From Gracilaria caudata (taxonomy: Eukaryota > Rhodophyta > Florideophyceae > Gracilariales > Gracilariaceae), in assembly GCA_030374735.1 (NCBI GenBank), contig JASCIV010000074.1:4159-53688 (forward strand): a DNA stretch of 49,530 nt, written 5' to 3'. Below, one piece after another: positions 9,701 to 20,018 of the stretch (position 1 is the stretch's first letter; each line of letters opens with the position of its first letter). Made by a program: the position numbers and the translations under genes. The notes under the pieces were generated by a model, which saw only the letters and a list, made by a program, of their open reading frames with translations, had not been told where the DNA came from and searched no databases.

Positions 9701-11071
9701 ATGGCACTTCATGGGACTCTCTCATTAACCTTCACAGGTTCCTCACCATTTCCCTCGTACAGCCGGCACGCAGCGAGCCTGACGCTGCAACACTTTGCCC
9801 CAAGGACAAAGAGTAGAAGAAAACCGAGCTCAAATGTAGCACCTCCCGAGATCCCTCCTCCGCGCCGAGTGGCCATAATTGGCGGCGGTTTAGCAGGCCT
9901 TGCCACCGCCTATCATCTCCTACATTCAACCGCCCGCTTCGCGCGGAAGAGAAGTTTTGAACATACGGACCTTCATCTCACTATATTTGACCCCGACGGC
10001 CCTGCTGAGGGAGGTGCGAGTGCAGCGGCGGCTGGGTTGTTGCACCCGTTCGCACCGAGAGTTAAAAGGAAAGTATGGCAGTCGGTTAAATCTATGGATG
10101 CAGCTCTACATCTTGTGAAACAGGCCCAGAGCTGTTCGCGAAGTCCTCTCATTGCGTTTCCTGGTTTACTTCGACTTGCTTTACGTGAGCAACAGCAAGT
10201 TGACTATCGAATCGCCGCAAACCGCTTCCCGAGGGAAGTACAGTTTCTAGAACCACAGGAGGTCGCGAGCCGTTTTCCACATCTTAACCATGAAGTGCCG
10301 GCTGTGTTCTTGAAAGAGGCAGCGGTGGTAAATACCCCCGGCTACCTCCGAGCCTTGTGGTTTCTATGCCAAAAGTCTAAGCGAATTGAGTGGCAAAAAC
10401 AGGTTGTCAGCGACGTACAACATCTTCTGGGTGAGCAACCATATTCATTTGATACCGTTGTGGTTTGCGCTGGTGCTGCAATTCCAAGTATAAAAGGAGT
10501 TGGACATGTACCTCTTCAGTTATGTCGTGGCCAGAATTTGATATTGCAGCCGAGTCAAGAATCATACAAGCACCATCTACCAGTCATTAGTGGCAAGTAC
10601 ATAGTTCCAGACATGTTCAGTGATGAGAAAGCACGATTTGTAGCTGGTGCAACGTTCGAACATCAACGAGACGAGCCAGACTCTGAAGCTTTTATGGAAG
10701 AACTTTGCAAACAAGATACTACGCGAGCATTTTCGGAGCTGCAGCAACCGTTACAAGCACTAAGTCCAAGTATCTTTCAAAACTGCACTATCCTTGGTAC
10801 CACATCGGGTACGCGAGCATTACCCCCACGATCCGCAGTAGGTTCTATACCGTTGGTTTGTAGAATGTCTGGGACGAGTATCAGAACCTCTTGTTGGCTC
10901 TTCACGGGTCTGGGTTCTCGGGGTTTGCTGCACCATGCATATCTTGCACGCGTGCTCGCTCATGCAATTGTTGCAGGTAACGAGCGCTTACTTCCGCTGG
11001 AAACCCGCCGCCTGGAACTTAATTTGGGCGCAAAGGAGTCAGATAAGGACGTAGCTGTTTGCCACGGATGA
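9701..11071 (+). CDS. FAD-dependent oxidoreductase of the D-amino-acid oxidase (DAO) family, probably plastid-targeted
   Basis: The protein has an N-terminal Rossmann FAD motif RRVAIIGGGLAGLATAYHLL (first Gly near residue 60), then EGGASAAAAGLLHPFAPRVK. The latter is typical of a DAO-superfamily group found in plants, algae and cyanobacteria. The C-terminal part has GLGSRGLLHHAYLARVLAHAI, the second FAD-contact region of this fold. From ATG 9701 the protein has 456 residues with a Ser/Arg-rich leader that looks like an organelle transit peptide. ATG 9680 is an alternative start seven codons upstream. The substrate is unknown; relatives oxidise glycine, other amino acids or tRNA-base side chains. 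It lies 310 bp downstream of tRNA-Pro and converges on the LPMO-like gene. Confidence 0.85.
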   Translation: MALHGTLSLTFTGSSPFPSYSRHAASLTLQHFAPRTKSRRKPSSNVAPPEIPPPRRVAIIGGGLAGLATAYHLLHSTARFARKRSFEHTDLHLTIFDPDGPAEGGASAAAAGLLHPFAPRVKRKVWQSVKSMDAALHLVKQAQSCSRSPLIAFPGLLRLALREQQQVDYRIAANRFPREVQFLEPQEVASRFPHLNHEVPAVFLKEAAVVNTPGYLRALWFLCQKSKRIEWQKQVVSDVQHLLGEQPYSFDTVVVCAGAAIPSIKGVGHVPLQLCRGQNLILQPSQESYKHHLPVISGKYIVPDMFSDEKARFVAGATFEHQRDEPDSEAFMEELCKQDTTRAFSELQQPLQALSPSIFQNCTILGTTSGTRALPPRSAVGSIPLVCRMSGTSIRTSCWLFTGLGSRGLLHHAYLARVLAHAIVAGNERLLPLETRRLELNLGAKESDKDVAVCHG

Positions 11072-11185
11072 AATGGCATAGAGCACAGCTAACTTTAACT
11101 CTGTCATGGAATGGGTACGGGTTTTATTTCCGATTCTAAGCTCCACACCGGATTTCGACTGTACAATAGGGAGTGGAGACAGAAC

Positions 11186-13014
11186 CTAGGCAAACTGACC
11201 GTATGCCTTCTTCATCTTTGCATCATTCTCGTGGATGAAACTAAGAGCTACATTTCTCGCAGTAGCTCGACCTCGTTTCGATCCCGTACCACTGGCAGCG
11301 CCTCCTCTCCCCAAAAAGCTGCCTGAAAATGAGGAAGAACCACTAGCAGACACTGATCCAGAGCTCGTCGATGCCGATGAACCACCAAAAATACCTGTGG
11401 GTACTGATTCTTCCGATTCTTCCACGGCAACGGGCTGTGGTGGGGCTGCACCAACCGTGCTTCCGGATGAATCATGCGCTTCAGTTGAACCGGACGTGGT
11501 GGCTGGCACTGTTTGGGGAGCAAGCTCCGAAGAAGATCCAGTGCCGGGGTTTTCTTCTGGTATCGTATTAGACTGTGAGCCTGTATGAGGGGTGCTGCTG
11601 TCTTCAATTACGGTGGACTCGATTTCTTCAGTAGTCCCGGTAGTGTCCGCATCCGAGATAGGTTCCTGAATCCATTCCGGTTCTTCCTCGGAGTCATGGC
11701 CATCTTCCTCTTCGTGCACATTATGGGCAACCAGGTAGTCATGAATAGATTGACCTGGGAAATGTGCAGCTCCCGGGCCTCCCTCTTTGAAACGCAGCTC
11801 GACGTTACCCCAAGAGAAAGTTCCATCCTTCCCGACAATCTTGACGGACACTCGCATACGCCGATTGAACAAAGGGTGCATCCAGGGATAAATGTCATCT
11901 TTGTGATCATCGCCTGCAACTGTGTACGGGACAGAGTAGTCCTTGCCATTCACCTTGCCATTCGTGTACCACTGAACATATTCAATATCACCGGTTGTCT
12001 CTGCTACGAGAGAAATTTCGTCGTTGCTGTGAAGAAGAATGATTTCGTCAAGATCGACTTCTAGTATTCTATCCTGTTTTGCGTCAACGAGCAAAATACT
12101 AGCGAGACCGACTGATGCGGGATTTGCACTCTTTCCTTCTCCGTACCACTCCGATAGAATTGGTTCCGGAGTCTTACCATCTTTGAATGGAGCAGGAACT
12201 CTCTTTTCTGTCTTTCGAATTGGATGGCAGGGTTCTTTCCAGCAGATGCCCAGATCATCAACCGTTGCTTCGCAACCATCCTCATAGGCGCTCCCTCCTC
12301 CCGCAGCAAAATCTGGAACATATGATTCCTGAACTGGTTCTCCCCCGCTTACTCTTACATAAGCACAGTCGTAGTAATCCCCGAAGTGACCGAATCCAAC
12401 TCCACCACCATACCATGTCCACCCAAGAACATAATCTCCATCGGGAAACACCGGAGGAATGTAAAGCATTTTCGCATAGGCCTCATTTTGTCTGTCGTAA
12501 TTACAGTCTCTGTGGAAGTCGAAGTCGTTGCAGTTGAATCGTCCCACATTCCAACAGTTATAATGAAAGGCCATCTTTGCGTGCCATTGTTTAGAATCCT
12601 TTTTGTTTAAAGGTACCATAGTCCATCGAACAAACCCGCCTTCATGATTGTTGCGGGACCAGACGACTCTATGATATCCTCCTCGTTGGAAAATAACAGT
12701 GGGGTTTGACGGGTCAGCATCTGCTGCAATGTTATAGTTTGGGCACGGACCCGGACAGTTACCGATGAAACCACCGGTTCCACCAATTCGACATCCATCC
12801 AATGTTGACATGGGATGGGGACTGGTAAGGAAACTGTTTCCAGAAGCGCAGCAATCGGAGATGAAATTGTTGTTAGTGTGTCAGCGCTATTGAGGGAAAG
12901 GCTTGAGGGGAGCACGAGTAGTTCGCTAAGCTTTGCAACGACAATACCGTACCTATGGCCATTGGAACGTGACCATGCTCCTATGAACAGAATTAAGAGA
13001 GCGACCAGCTTCAT
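11186..13014 (-). CDS. Secreted LPMO-like copper protein with histidine-brace layout, two exons
   Basis: Exon 1 is 13014-12953 and exon 2 is 12821-11186; the joined protein has 565 residues. Exon 1 encodes a signal peptide (MKLVALLILFIGAWSRSNG). Cleavage after SNG leaves His as mature residue 1 (HSPHPMSTLDGCRIGGTGGF), as copper lytic polysaccharide monooxygenases require. A second His at mature 61 (SRNNHEGGFVRWTM), paired cysteines (CPGPC, CNDFDFHRDC) and the end motif GDYYDCAYVRV at about 149-159 complete the layout of a chitin-binding-4/LPMO-like domain. A middle domain (about mature 220-360; SILLVDAKQDRIL, VPYTVAGDD) resembles an Ig-like wall-protein module. The C-terminal 190 residues are Ser/Thr/Glu-rich, then basic. 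A role in oxidising cell-wall polysaccharide is inferred. I cannot assign a specific AA family. Confidence 0.75.
12822..12952 (-). other. Intron splitting signal peptide from LPMO-like domain
   Basis: 131-nt GT...AG intron on the minus strand, donor GTACGG and acceptor TTACCAG. It interrupts a Ser codon (AG|T) immediately after the His predicted to be mature residue 1. Both exons are open in the joined frame. Confidence 0.75.
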
Positions 13015-14150
13015 GTTTGACATTTCTTTCGCGGGCACTATGGAAATGAATGGACTTGCTGCAGCTTGTGCTGCAAGTGCGACAATGTCGCCAACCTGAG
13101 GTTTCCAGAAGGGGTGACGCTAGCATCTGACTGGTAGTAGAGAACAGTACACTTGGTCGAAAGTCTGTCAAGTTTTGAAAGGATAGCAGTTGCGTGACCT
13201 ACGCGCTAGTTGCTCGAAACCAGGGCTGGAGACATAGTCGTCGGCACGTTACACTTGGACAATGAACAACGGCAAATTCTGCGGAAAGGTGGGGCCCACC
13301 CACGATCCTATGGAACAAGTGGAGAAGAATCCTGTACCTTGATAGGCAATACATGTCAATACTGATGCACGTCGAGTGCATGCATTGCCCGCTGCTCAGT
13401 AGAGTAGACCGGTCCAAGTTATTTTGTGTCCAACCTCACTTGTCTCAGGTGACGGAAATGCCCGAATAAGGTGCGAACGTGAGACTCTCTTTTGGTCTAT
13501 TCATGGAACAAGACACTGCCTCGTTTCGCCTCCAAGAGTTATTCAATTTCTTAAAGCTCTTCGGTTGTCCAGAGACAACCCGAACATAATTATACAAACG
13601 AAATACAGAGCAAACAACCTTAATGTTTCAACCGTACTGCGGCCCTTACAATAGTTTCGGTTCTTTGGCACGAAGATGGCCCAACGCCACAAGCTTCCTT
13701 TGAGGTTTTATGTTGCAATGCCTTAAACAGTAAACTGTAGAGTTAACCGCAGGCACGAACGGTCCATATCTGGAGGGTTAGTTGGGTTTCTCTTTTATAT
13801 TGCTGACGGTTGAAAGCATGCCTAGCGCCCACTCCGTACGACTTGAGCTTATAAAAGCGACTTCACTCATTGGTGGCAGGTCTTAAGATGGGCAAATGGG
13901 TGTCCTATCACTTACGTGAAGGGTGGCAGATTACAACAGGTGGAATTCTCAGTCTTTGCTCGTCGAATTGCAAGGCTTAATGCGCTGTTGACAACTGCGA
14001 ATTTGTGTGCAATTCTAAACCGATTTGTTGGACTGTGAAAGCAAGCGATCGATTGAGATGTAAGAAGCGGATGACCGGTGCTAAAGTTCATGGCAATGCA
14101 CTAACATGGCAAGGGTACTATGATTCCGAAAGAAATGGAACCAAGTAGTT
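13015..14150. other. Intergenic spacer, no gene seen
   Basis: This 1.1-kb gap lies upstream of the LPMO-like gene and downstream of the proC-type gene. A TATA-like string (TTATAAAAG) occurs near 13850 but no convincing reading frame follows it. No RNA gene or repeat is recognised. Confidence 0.4.
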
Positions 14151-15152
14151 TCAGCTTTCGCCCATCTGGCGAGCCTTATTTACTGCTGCATCAACAGCAC
14201 CAGCTATGGCAGCTCGAAAACCTCTTTCCTCTAACTTTGAAGTACCAACGACAGTAACACCGCCAGGACTCTCAACCATATTTCTCAAAACCGCAGGATG
14301 TTGGTTTTGTTGCAACATATCGCCTGCACCCTTGATTGTATCAGCCGCCATGGCAAAGGCATGCGCCCTTGAGAACCCATGTTTAACACCGGCATCGGCC
14401 AACGCTTCAGCCATCATGAATACGTATGCCACGCCCGCCCCTGACAAACCAGTTGCTGATGCCATGAGAGCTTCAGGGGTATGATACACGGTACCGACCG
14501 CAGTTAGGATTTGTTCGGCGCGACTGATATGATGTTCTTGTGCAGCTTCGTTTGCGCAGATAACGGTGCATGCAGACTGTGTTGACGCAGGTAAGTTAGG
14601 CATTGCGCGTACAATCGGAATATGACGGTGTGATTGGTTTGATGGCGACATGTGTTTTTGAAGAGATGAAATGCTTAAGCCGGCCACGATGGATACGAGA
14701 ACTGGGTCGTGGCCGGATTGTTGAAGAACGGGAGCAATTTCTGATAGAACGATTGGGGCAACGTTCGGCTTGACGCACAACAGCACAAGATTCGCTTGTT
14801 GACAAGCTTCAATATTTGAGGTAGTTTGATATCGTTTGGCAGGTTCTGGGAGATGCGAGAGAAGTTGAAGTGAAGGGGAAGATGCGTATATTACGGGTGG
14901 TGTGCACTTAGATAACAAGCCATTGATCAACGCGGTGGCCATATTGCCGCCGGCCCCGATGATCGCGACATGTGGGGCATCTGCGCGGGTATTTGTTGTG
15001 AGGGCTCTTGCACACTGGGTGTCTTGACGGTGGTGGACGTTTCGCTTTGGTAGAGTGGAAAAAGAATGTGTTTTTCTCGTGCAAATGGGAGAAGTAAGAG
15101 CCCTCGCAAGGCTCACTAGTGCTGGACTTCTTTGCAGGAAAGCGTACATCAT
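14151..15152 (-). CDS. proC: Pyrroline-5-carboxylate reductase
   Basis: This enzyme carries out the last step of proline synthesis, the NAD(P)H-dependent reduction of pyrroline-5-carboxylate. The 333-residue protein has a leader of about 55 residues rich in Ser, Arg and Thr, followed by the dinucleotide motif HVAIIGAGGNMATALINGLL (Gly-rich loop near 66-72). The C-terminal dimerisation and active-site domain is intact: TGLSGAGVAYVFMMAEALAD, then HPAVLRNMVESPGGVTVVGT, the P5CR signature. The leader suggests import into plastid or mitochondrion, by composition only. Two tandem ATGs (15152, 15149) could be used. It is divergent from the amidophosphoribosyltransferase gene across tRNA-Thr. Confidence 0.95.
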   Translation of the reverse strand: MMYAFLQRSPALVSLARALTSPICTRKTHSFSTLPKRNVHHRQDTQCARALTTNTRADAPHVAIIGAGGNMATALINGLLSKCTPPVIYASSPSLQLLSHLPEPAKRYQTTSNIEACQQANLVLLCVKPNVAPIVLSEIAPVLQQSGHDPVLVSIVAGLSISSLQKHMSPSNQSHRHIPIVRAMPNLPASTQSACTVICANEAAQEHHISRAEQILTAVGTVYHTPEALMASATGLSGAGVAYVFMMAEALADAGVKHGFSRAHAFAMAADTIKGAGDMLQQNQHPAVLRNMVESPGGVTVVGTSKLEERGFRAAIAGAVDAAVNKARQMGES

Positions 15153-15304
15153 GATGATGTAAGATAGGTCAAACGGAGCGCATCGCCGACTTTGTGCACA
15201 ATCTTCGTGTTGTGGTGCATCAGCATGATGCTAGAGAGCACCGTCGTAGGTGGCCTTCGTTCCTGGGCGACACTCCTTGCGACACTGACAAGAGCGAAAA
15301 ATTT

Positions 15305-15378
15305 AGCCGAATGCGAGATTCGAACTCGCGACCTCACCCTTACGAAGGGCGCGCTCTAACCAACTGAGCTAAGCCGGC
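15305..15378 (-). tRNA. tRNA-Thr (anticodon CGU)
   Basis: A 74-nt cloverleaf can be drawn on the minus strand. The acceptor GCCGGCT pairs with ATTCGGC, with one G-U pair and one C-U mismatch. The D arm is GCTC AGTTGGTTA GAGC. The anticodon stem CGCCC/GGGTG has loop TTCGTAA (anticodon CGT). The T arm is GCGAG TTCGAAT CTCGC. There is no intron, CCA is not encoded, and the discriminator is T. It sits between two divergent genes. Confidence 0.93.
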
Positions 15379-15586
15379 CTGAAATGGCACTACGAACCTC
15401 GTGTTTTTAGATATTTATACTACGTTACCATGGTTGCTTCAACCTCACCTGAAGATCAAAACATCGGCACAACGATAGTTGATCTGCATCACAATGCTCA
15501 TCTCGCACATAAGTTGAGAGCACTAGTATCCCAAACACACGATGCCTACCAGCATCTCTCGGTACGACTAGAACCCGCCGTGCACC

Positions 15587-17158
15587 ATGTTCGTCCTGTT
15601 CGCGACTCCGACACCACTGCAAGCAGAACGAACACATCGACAGCGACAACTAATCAATCACACATGCAACCGCAACCGCAACTCACCTCCACCAGTCATA
15701 ATCGCCTCATCACCCAAGGCAGTGCACATACCACCACCATCCATCCATCATGATTTCAGAGAAGAATGTGGAGTAGTAGGTGTATGGAACCATCCAGAAG
15801 CAGCCGCAGTCGCGTACTATGCGCTACATGCTTTGCAACATCGGGGTCAAGAAGGGGCAGGTATTGTATCCGCCACAGTAGATTCACTTCATGAATACAA
15901 GGGGCTCGGTCTTGTATCCGAGGTCTTTGAAAACGCGCTGCACCAAATACCAGGCGACACTGCAATCGCTCATAATCGTTATTCTACCGCGGGAGAGAAG
16001 AATGTTCGAAACGTACAACCATTTCGAGCAAGCTTTCGGGAAGGACAGGTGGCCATTGCTCACAATGGAAATCTTACCAATGCGGAGGAATTAAGAATTG
16101 AACTCGAACTTCGCGGCAGTATTTTTGCAACAAGCAGTGATACCGAAGTTGTATTACATCTTATGGCAACTTCAGTCAGTTCATCTGGAGGTCTCTCTCG
16201 AAAAGCTGCTGATGCTTTGAATCGTGTGGAAGGTGCTTTCTCCATTTTATTGCTCACTACTCAACATTTGATAGCTGTACGCGATCCCTATGGCTTTCGC
16301 CCATTAGTCATGGGTGAACTACCATTAAAGGGACGAGCTCCGGCGATTGTTTTCGCATCTGAATCATGTGCACTTGATATTGTTAACGCACGCATGTCAA
16401 GGGAAATTGAGCCAGGTGAAATGGTTGTTGTTGATCGAGAGGGGCATGTGTCTAATTGGTTTCCGTTTCCTCCCGTGCGTCGTCATGCTTGCGTATTCGA
16501 GCACATTTATTTCTCCAAGCCTAGTTCAATTGTTTTCGGACGTTCTGTATATATGAGTCGTTATCGATTTGGTCAACTGTTGGCGTCTTCTTGCCCGCTT
16601 CCGCAGGCTGACGCTGTGGTTCCTGTGCCCGAGAGTGGTGTTCCTGCGGCTCTGGGGTACGCATCCGCGTCAGGAATTCAATACCAACAGGCTATTATTC
16701 GAAGTCACTACGTTGGACGCACTTTTATTCAACCTACGCAAACTGCCCGTGACATAGGTGTAAGGCTCAAACTAGCACCGGTTGAGGCCCTAATCAGAGG
16801 GAAGAGTTTGGTAGTCATAGATGATTCCATTGTGCGCGGAACAACGTCGAAGAAAATCGTTCACATGTTACGAGAAGCCGGTGCCAAGGAAATACATATT
16901 CGGATTGCCTGTCCGCCGATTACGGGTGGATGTTTTTATGGTGTTGACACTCCTGATAAGGAGAAATTGCTTTCGTATCGCATGTCCGACGAAGAAGCTT
17001 GCGAATATATCGGAGCGGATTCGCTGGCATTCCTCCCCCTGCATTCCATGCACGAATTCCTGGGCGATGAAGCACCTACCTTTTGCGATGCTTGTTTTTC
17101 GGGAGAGTATCCAGTCTTACCGCCTCTGCTGGATACGCAAGTCACACAAAGTTTCTAG
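15587..17158 (+). CDS. purF: Amidophosphoribosyltransferase (glutamine PRPP amidotransferase)
   Basis: This enzyme makes 5-phosphoribosylamine from PRPP and glutamine, the committed step of purine synthesis. The 523-residue precursor has a 60-residue leader, then the Ntn glutaminase domain starting at Cys61 (EECGVVGVW), the nucleophile exposed by processing. The PRPP-binding loop is LVVIDDSIVRGTTSKK. Cysteines at HACVFEHIYF, CPPITGGCF and CDACFSGEYP match the 4Fe-4S ligands of the Bacillus/plant-type enzyme. The leader (MFVLFATPTPLQAERTHRQR) has a Phe near the start and no early acidic residues, fitting plastid import. An ATG at 15430 lies upstream in another frame and overlaps this start. 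A GT...AG join of 15430-15561 to 15644 is formally possible, but gives an acidic, less leader-like N-terminus. Confidence 0.95.
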   Translation: MFVLFATPTPLQAERTHRQRQLINHTCNRNRNSPPPVIIASSPKAVHIPPPSIHHDFREECGVVGVWNHPEAAAVAYYALHALQHRGQEGAGIVSATVDSLHEYKGLGLVSEVFENALHQIPGDTAIAHNRYSTAGEKNVRNVQPFRASFREGQVAIAHNGNLTNAEELRIELELRGSIFATSSDTEVVLHLMATSVSSSGGLSRKAADALNRVEGAFSILLLTTQHLIAVRDPYGFRPLVMGELPLKGRAPAIVFASESCALDIVNARMSREIEPGEMVVVDREGHVSNWFPFPPVRRHACVFEHIYFSKPSSIVFGRSVYMSRYRFGQLLASSCPLPQADAVVPVPESGVPAALGYASASGIQYQQAIIRSHYVGRTFIQPTQTARDIGVRLKLAPVEALIRGKSLVVIDDSIVRGTTSKKIVHMLREAGAKEIHIRIACPPITGGCFYGVDTPDKEKLLSYRMSDEEACEYIGADSLAFLPLHSMHEFLGDEAPTFCDACFSGEYPVLPPLLDTQVTQSF

Positions 17159-17343
17159 AGTTTCCTCAGATTGAGTTTTTCATCATTGATGCTTGGGGTA
17201 TGGTGTACAGCACATGGGTAACCAGTTCATAACTCTCCACGCCTGGCTCGTCTTTACACAATTATGCTCTTCACATTTGTTAGCGCTTGCGTTCCTGGGC
17301 CATGTTTCCCAAGGAGTATTCTGACCATTAAGGTATACCTCTC

Positions 17344-18540
17344 CTACTCGAGGTGCATCCTGCTCGTTGGATGAGTCGAACCTTCATTAAGGTCAGACGT
17401 ACTTCCTCTTTCCAGTTCACGTGGGATGTTTCGAATGTACCTAGATGCTGCACTTCCTCGAACTGTCGCTCCAAAAGAGGGTTGCACAGTTTGTAGTGGA
17501 GTGTGCTGCATAGGGTGCCAGCTTGGCAAAACGGAATTAGAGGATGTCGTAGCACCTAAGGCTGAAAAGGAACTATCGTCCCCACCCTCGGCATCGGGAT
17601 TCGAGTTTTCACGACTTGGGTCAAGGATCCGTAGAAGCTTACCTATAGGACCTCGACAAACAGGACATTTCTGTTGTGCGTCTACCTCTAGAGTCAGCAT
17701 TCTTGCACAGTCATCACACAGACAAAGATGTTTGCATGGTTGAACAGCAGTTGTACTTGGTTCTGTAAGACACACAACGCACTCCGCCGAGGAATCGTCT
17801 TCGGCGTCGGCCTGATCAGTGTGGCTGGCGTTGTACGAAGCTCGAATGCCGTACATGTCCTCCATTGAAAAGAGGTTTGTGCCGATATACACTTTCTGCT
17901 CAATAACACGAATATTCGGGTGTCCATCTGCAAAAAGAATTTCTGCCAATGTTATGTGTGACTTCACCGTGGACATACCGTCAGGCGGTTCATCAATTTG
18001 GTGTGATGCATCAAGCCTTATCACCAGAGGATAGACGTCGTCATGTGCGAACTTGAGATCAGCCTCGCTGTGTTGATGCATATCGAGGCCATCCTCCGCG
18101 CGTTGACGATATACTTGACTGTCTCCCTTCGCGAACGATGACCTTCCCGGAATACAGGCGCGAGGAGCATATGTTACATTTGTTACAACTGAGCCTTCTC
18201 CTATCTTTGCTTGATCAAGTTGCTCTTGAGCGTTAAAATACACACTAATACTGCCCGGTACAGAAGCCTTGAATTCAAACTCAACGAGATAAATAGAAGA
18301 GTTCATCGAGCATGGAACCAGCCGGATTTTTTCCCTTGGAACGATGAAGACGTTCTCTACTCTGCGGCCCATTTTCACGGGCCGGAGGTACTCGACGGAG
18401 CGCATGAAACGAGAGTTGGGACGGAAACTTGCAAACGGAACATGTTGAGCGTTTTGTGGGCGTGGACCTAACGCAGGTCTTGGGGGCGGAAGCGGGACAT
18501 TAGGAGGGTGCTCCTCGTCGTGAGATTGGGCGATTCCCAT
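17344..18540 (-). CDS. RING E3 ubiquitin ligase of the MGRN1/LOG2 type
   Basis: This is a probable membrane-associated ubiquitin ligase. The frame is open upstream, but the first ATG is at 18540 and gives MGIAQSHDEE, whose Gly2 fits an N-myristoylation site as in plant LOG2/LUL proteins. A Pro-rich N-terminus is followed by the family's substrate-binding domain (about residues 60-235; SSIYLVEFEFKASVPGSISV, YPLVIRLD, QKVYIGTNLFSMEDMYG). A C3HC4 RING finger follows at 254-296 (CVVCLTEPSTTAVQPCKHLC through CPVCRGPI). The last 90 residues are Ser/Asn-rich and disordered. The 398-residue length is normal for the family. It converges on the purF gene. Confidence in the family is high; substrates are unknown. 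Confidence 0.9.
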   Translation of the reverse strand: MGIAQSHDEEHPPNVPLPPPRPALGPRPQNAQHVPFASFRPNSRFMRSVEYLRPVKMGRRVENVFIVPREKIRLVPCSMNSSIYLVEFEFKASVPGSISVYFNAQEQLDQAKIGEGSVVTNVTYAPRACIPGRSSFAKGDSQVYRQRAEDGLDMHQHSEADLKFAHDDVYPLVIRLDASHQIDEPPDGMSTVKSHITLAEILFADGHPNIRVIEQKVYIGTNLFSMEDMYGIRASYNASHTDQADAEDDSSAECVVCLTEPSTTAVQPCKHLCLCDDCARMLTLEVDAQQKCPVCRGPIGKLLRILDPSRENSNPDAEGGDDSSFSALGATTSSNSVLPSWHPMQHTPLQTVQPSFGATVRGSAASRYIRNIPRELERGSTSDLNEGSTHPTSRMHLE

Positions 18541-19114
18541 GGCAATATCCTGGATACCGGATTGCAAGAGCGAGAGACAGCAGCAGGCAAGTTGGCACCT
18601 AATGGCAAACAATCGGAAGAAGTGTGTTTCTGAGGGGTGCCTCCCAAATGATATCGACGGGTTCGTCAGGTAGGAGCTGCGGCTCTATGCATGATGCGCG
18701 GGAAGCCACACCACTGGTGCTAAGCTGCAGGTCGGAGCTGGGCGCAAAGCGGGAGGTATATTAGAGAAGTCGACATTGTTGGCTGGTGGAGGGACGAACG
18801 AAGGAAATACAGTTTGTAAAAGGGAGAGCATAAAGGCTGGAACTGTAACATTGAATCTGATTTTGTGCCACCGTTTTTTGGGTTTTCAGGCGAGCGGCAT
18901 TTCAGTTTCCAACTTGGAAATTCCAAGGATCCGATCCATGGTGCATTTCCGAAACTTTCGGACTCCTCTGGAGTTACAGTACAGTACCAGGGTACGACGG
19001 TACAGCCAGGGAGATTGTGTCTGCAATTTGTGAGATCACATTTGCTCTCATCAAGAATAGCATCTTGTGACCCCTCCCTTGCTCCCCTTCCTTGGTCGCT
19101 ATGCGTCATCCTCC
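18541..19114. other. Divergent promoter region
   Basis: 574-bp gap between the minus-strand MGRN1-type gene and the plus-strand YebC/TACO1 gene. No gene, RNA or repeat is recognised. Confidence 0.4.
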
Positions 19115-20005
19115 ATGACGGCAGGCCAGAAACGCGCCGCAGAGGCATACTTGCTTCGGGTAATGCCAATCACGCAAACCTCAACGGCTTTCGCGCCGTC
19201 CGCGTCATGCACACTTGCTCGACCATGTCAGTTACGCCTTCCACGTACATGTGCCCGCGCACCAGCAAATCACATATACATGGGACGCCGCAGCGAGAAG
19301 ATCAAGCATCGTAAAGATTCTCAGTCGCAAGCAAAGGCAAAAGTGTTTGCCAGAGTAGGAAAGATGATTACCATGGCCGCCAAACAAGGCGGTGCAGATG
19401 TCGTTGCAAACAGAGCTCTTGCAGAAGCGATAGAGACCGCCAAAAGAGTAAGCTTTCCAAAGGACACAATGGAGAAGGCAATTGCCCGAGCCACCAGTCC
19501 CGATCAAGCAGACTTTAAGACAAGTTCTTTCGAAGCGTACGGTCACGGAGGAGCCGCCATTTACATTGATGTTTTAACTGATAATCCAAATCGCGCCGCT
19601 GCTGATATTCGCACAGCTATCAATAAAAGCAAGTTTAAGATCGCGTCACCTGGAAGCGTAGCATTTAATTTTGAGCGGATGGGAAAGATTCATGTGCCAA
19701 AGGAATGCGTCCAAGATGAGGATGATCTATTTATGGCTGCAATAGACGCGGGTGCCGAGGAATGCGACGTGGATCCAGATGATGATTCTATGTATCGTAT
19801 TCTTACCAATTCCTCATCTCTATACGATGCTCAGAAAGGATTGCAAGCTGCCGGATTTCAAATTGAGCTTGCACAACTTGTCATGGTTCCGAAAACCTTC
19901 GTAAGTGTGACAAAAGACGATATGGAGAAGAACATCAACGGCATCGATATGATTCAGGCAGTTGAAGATGTTGATGACGTGTTTATGAACGCGGTTCTTC
20001 AGTAA
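19115..20005 (+). CDS. YebC/TACO1 family protein, organelle-targeted
   Basis: Members of this family are either DNA-binding regulators (YebC) or organelle translation activators (TACO1 for mitochondrial COX1). The conserved part starts MGRRSEKIKHRKDSQSQAKA (about residue 69), a variant of the usual GHSKWANIKHRK start. It continues with ITMAAKQGGADVVANRALAE, FPKDTMEKAIARATS, YGHGGAAIYIDVLTDNPNRA and VAFNFERMGKIHV. The ATG at 19115 gives a 68-residue leader rich in Ala, Thr, Arg and Cys that looks like a mitochondrial or plastid targeting peptide. The total is 296 residues. With the leader, a translation role inside an organelle is the more likely reading; this is inferred from the family. Confidence 0.9.
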   Translation: MTAGQKRAAEAYLLRVMPITQTSTAFAPSASCTLARPCQLRLPRTCARAPANHIYMGRRSEKIKHRKDSQSQAKAKVFARVGKMITMAAKQGGADVVANRALAEAIETAKRVSFPKDTMEKAIARATSPDQADFKTSSFEAYGHGGAAIYIDVLTDNPNRAAADIRTAINKSKFKIASPGSVAFNFERMGKIHVPKECVQDEDDLFMAAIDAGAEECDVDPDDDSMYRILTNSSSLYDAQKGLQAAGFQIELAQLVMVPKTFVSVTKDDMEKNINGIDMIQAVEDVDDVFMNAVLQ

Positions 20006-20018
20006 TAACTCAGCTGAT

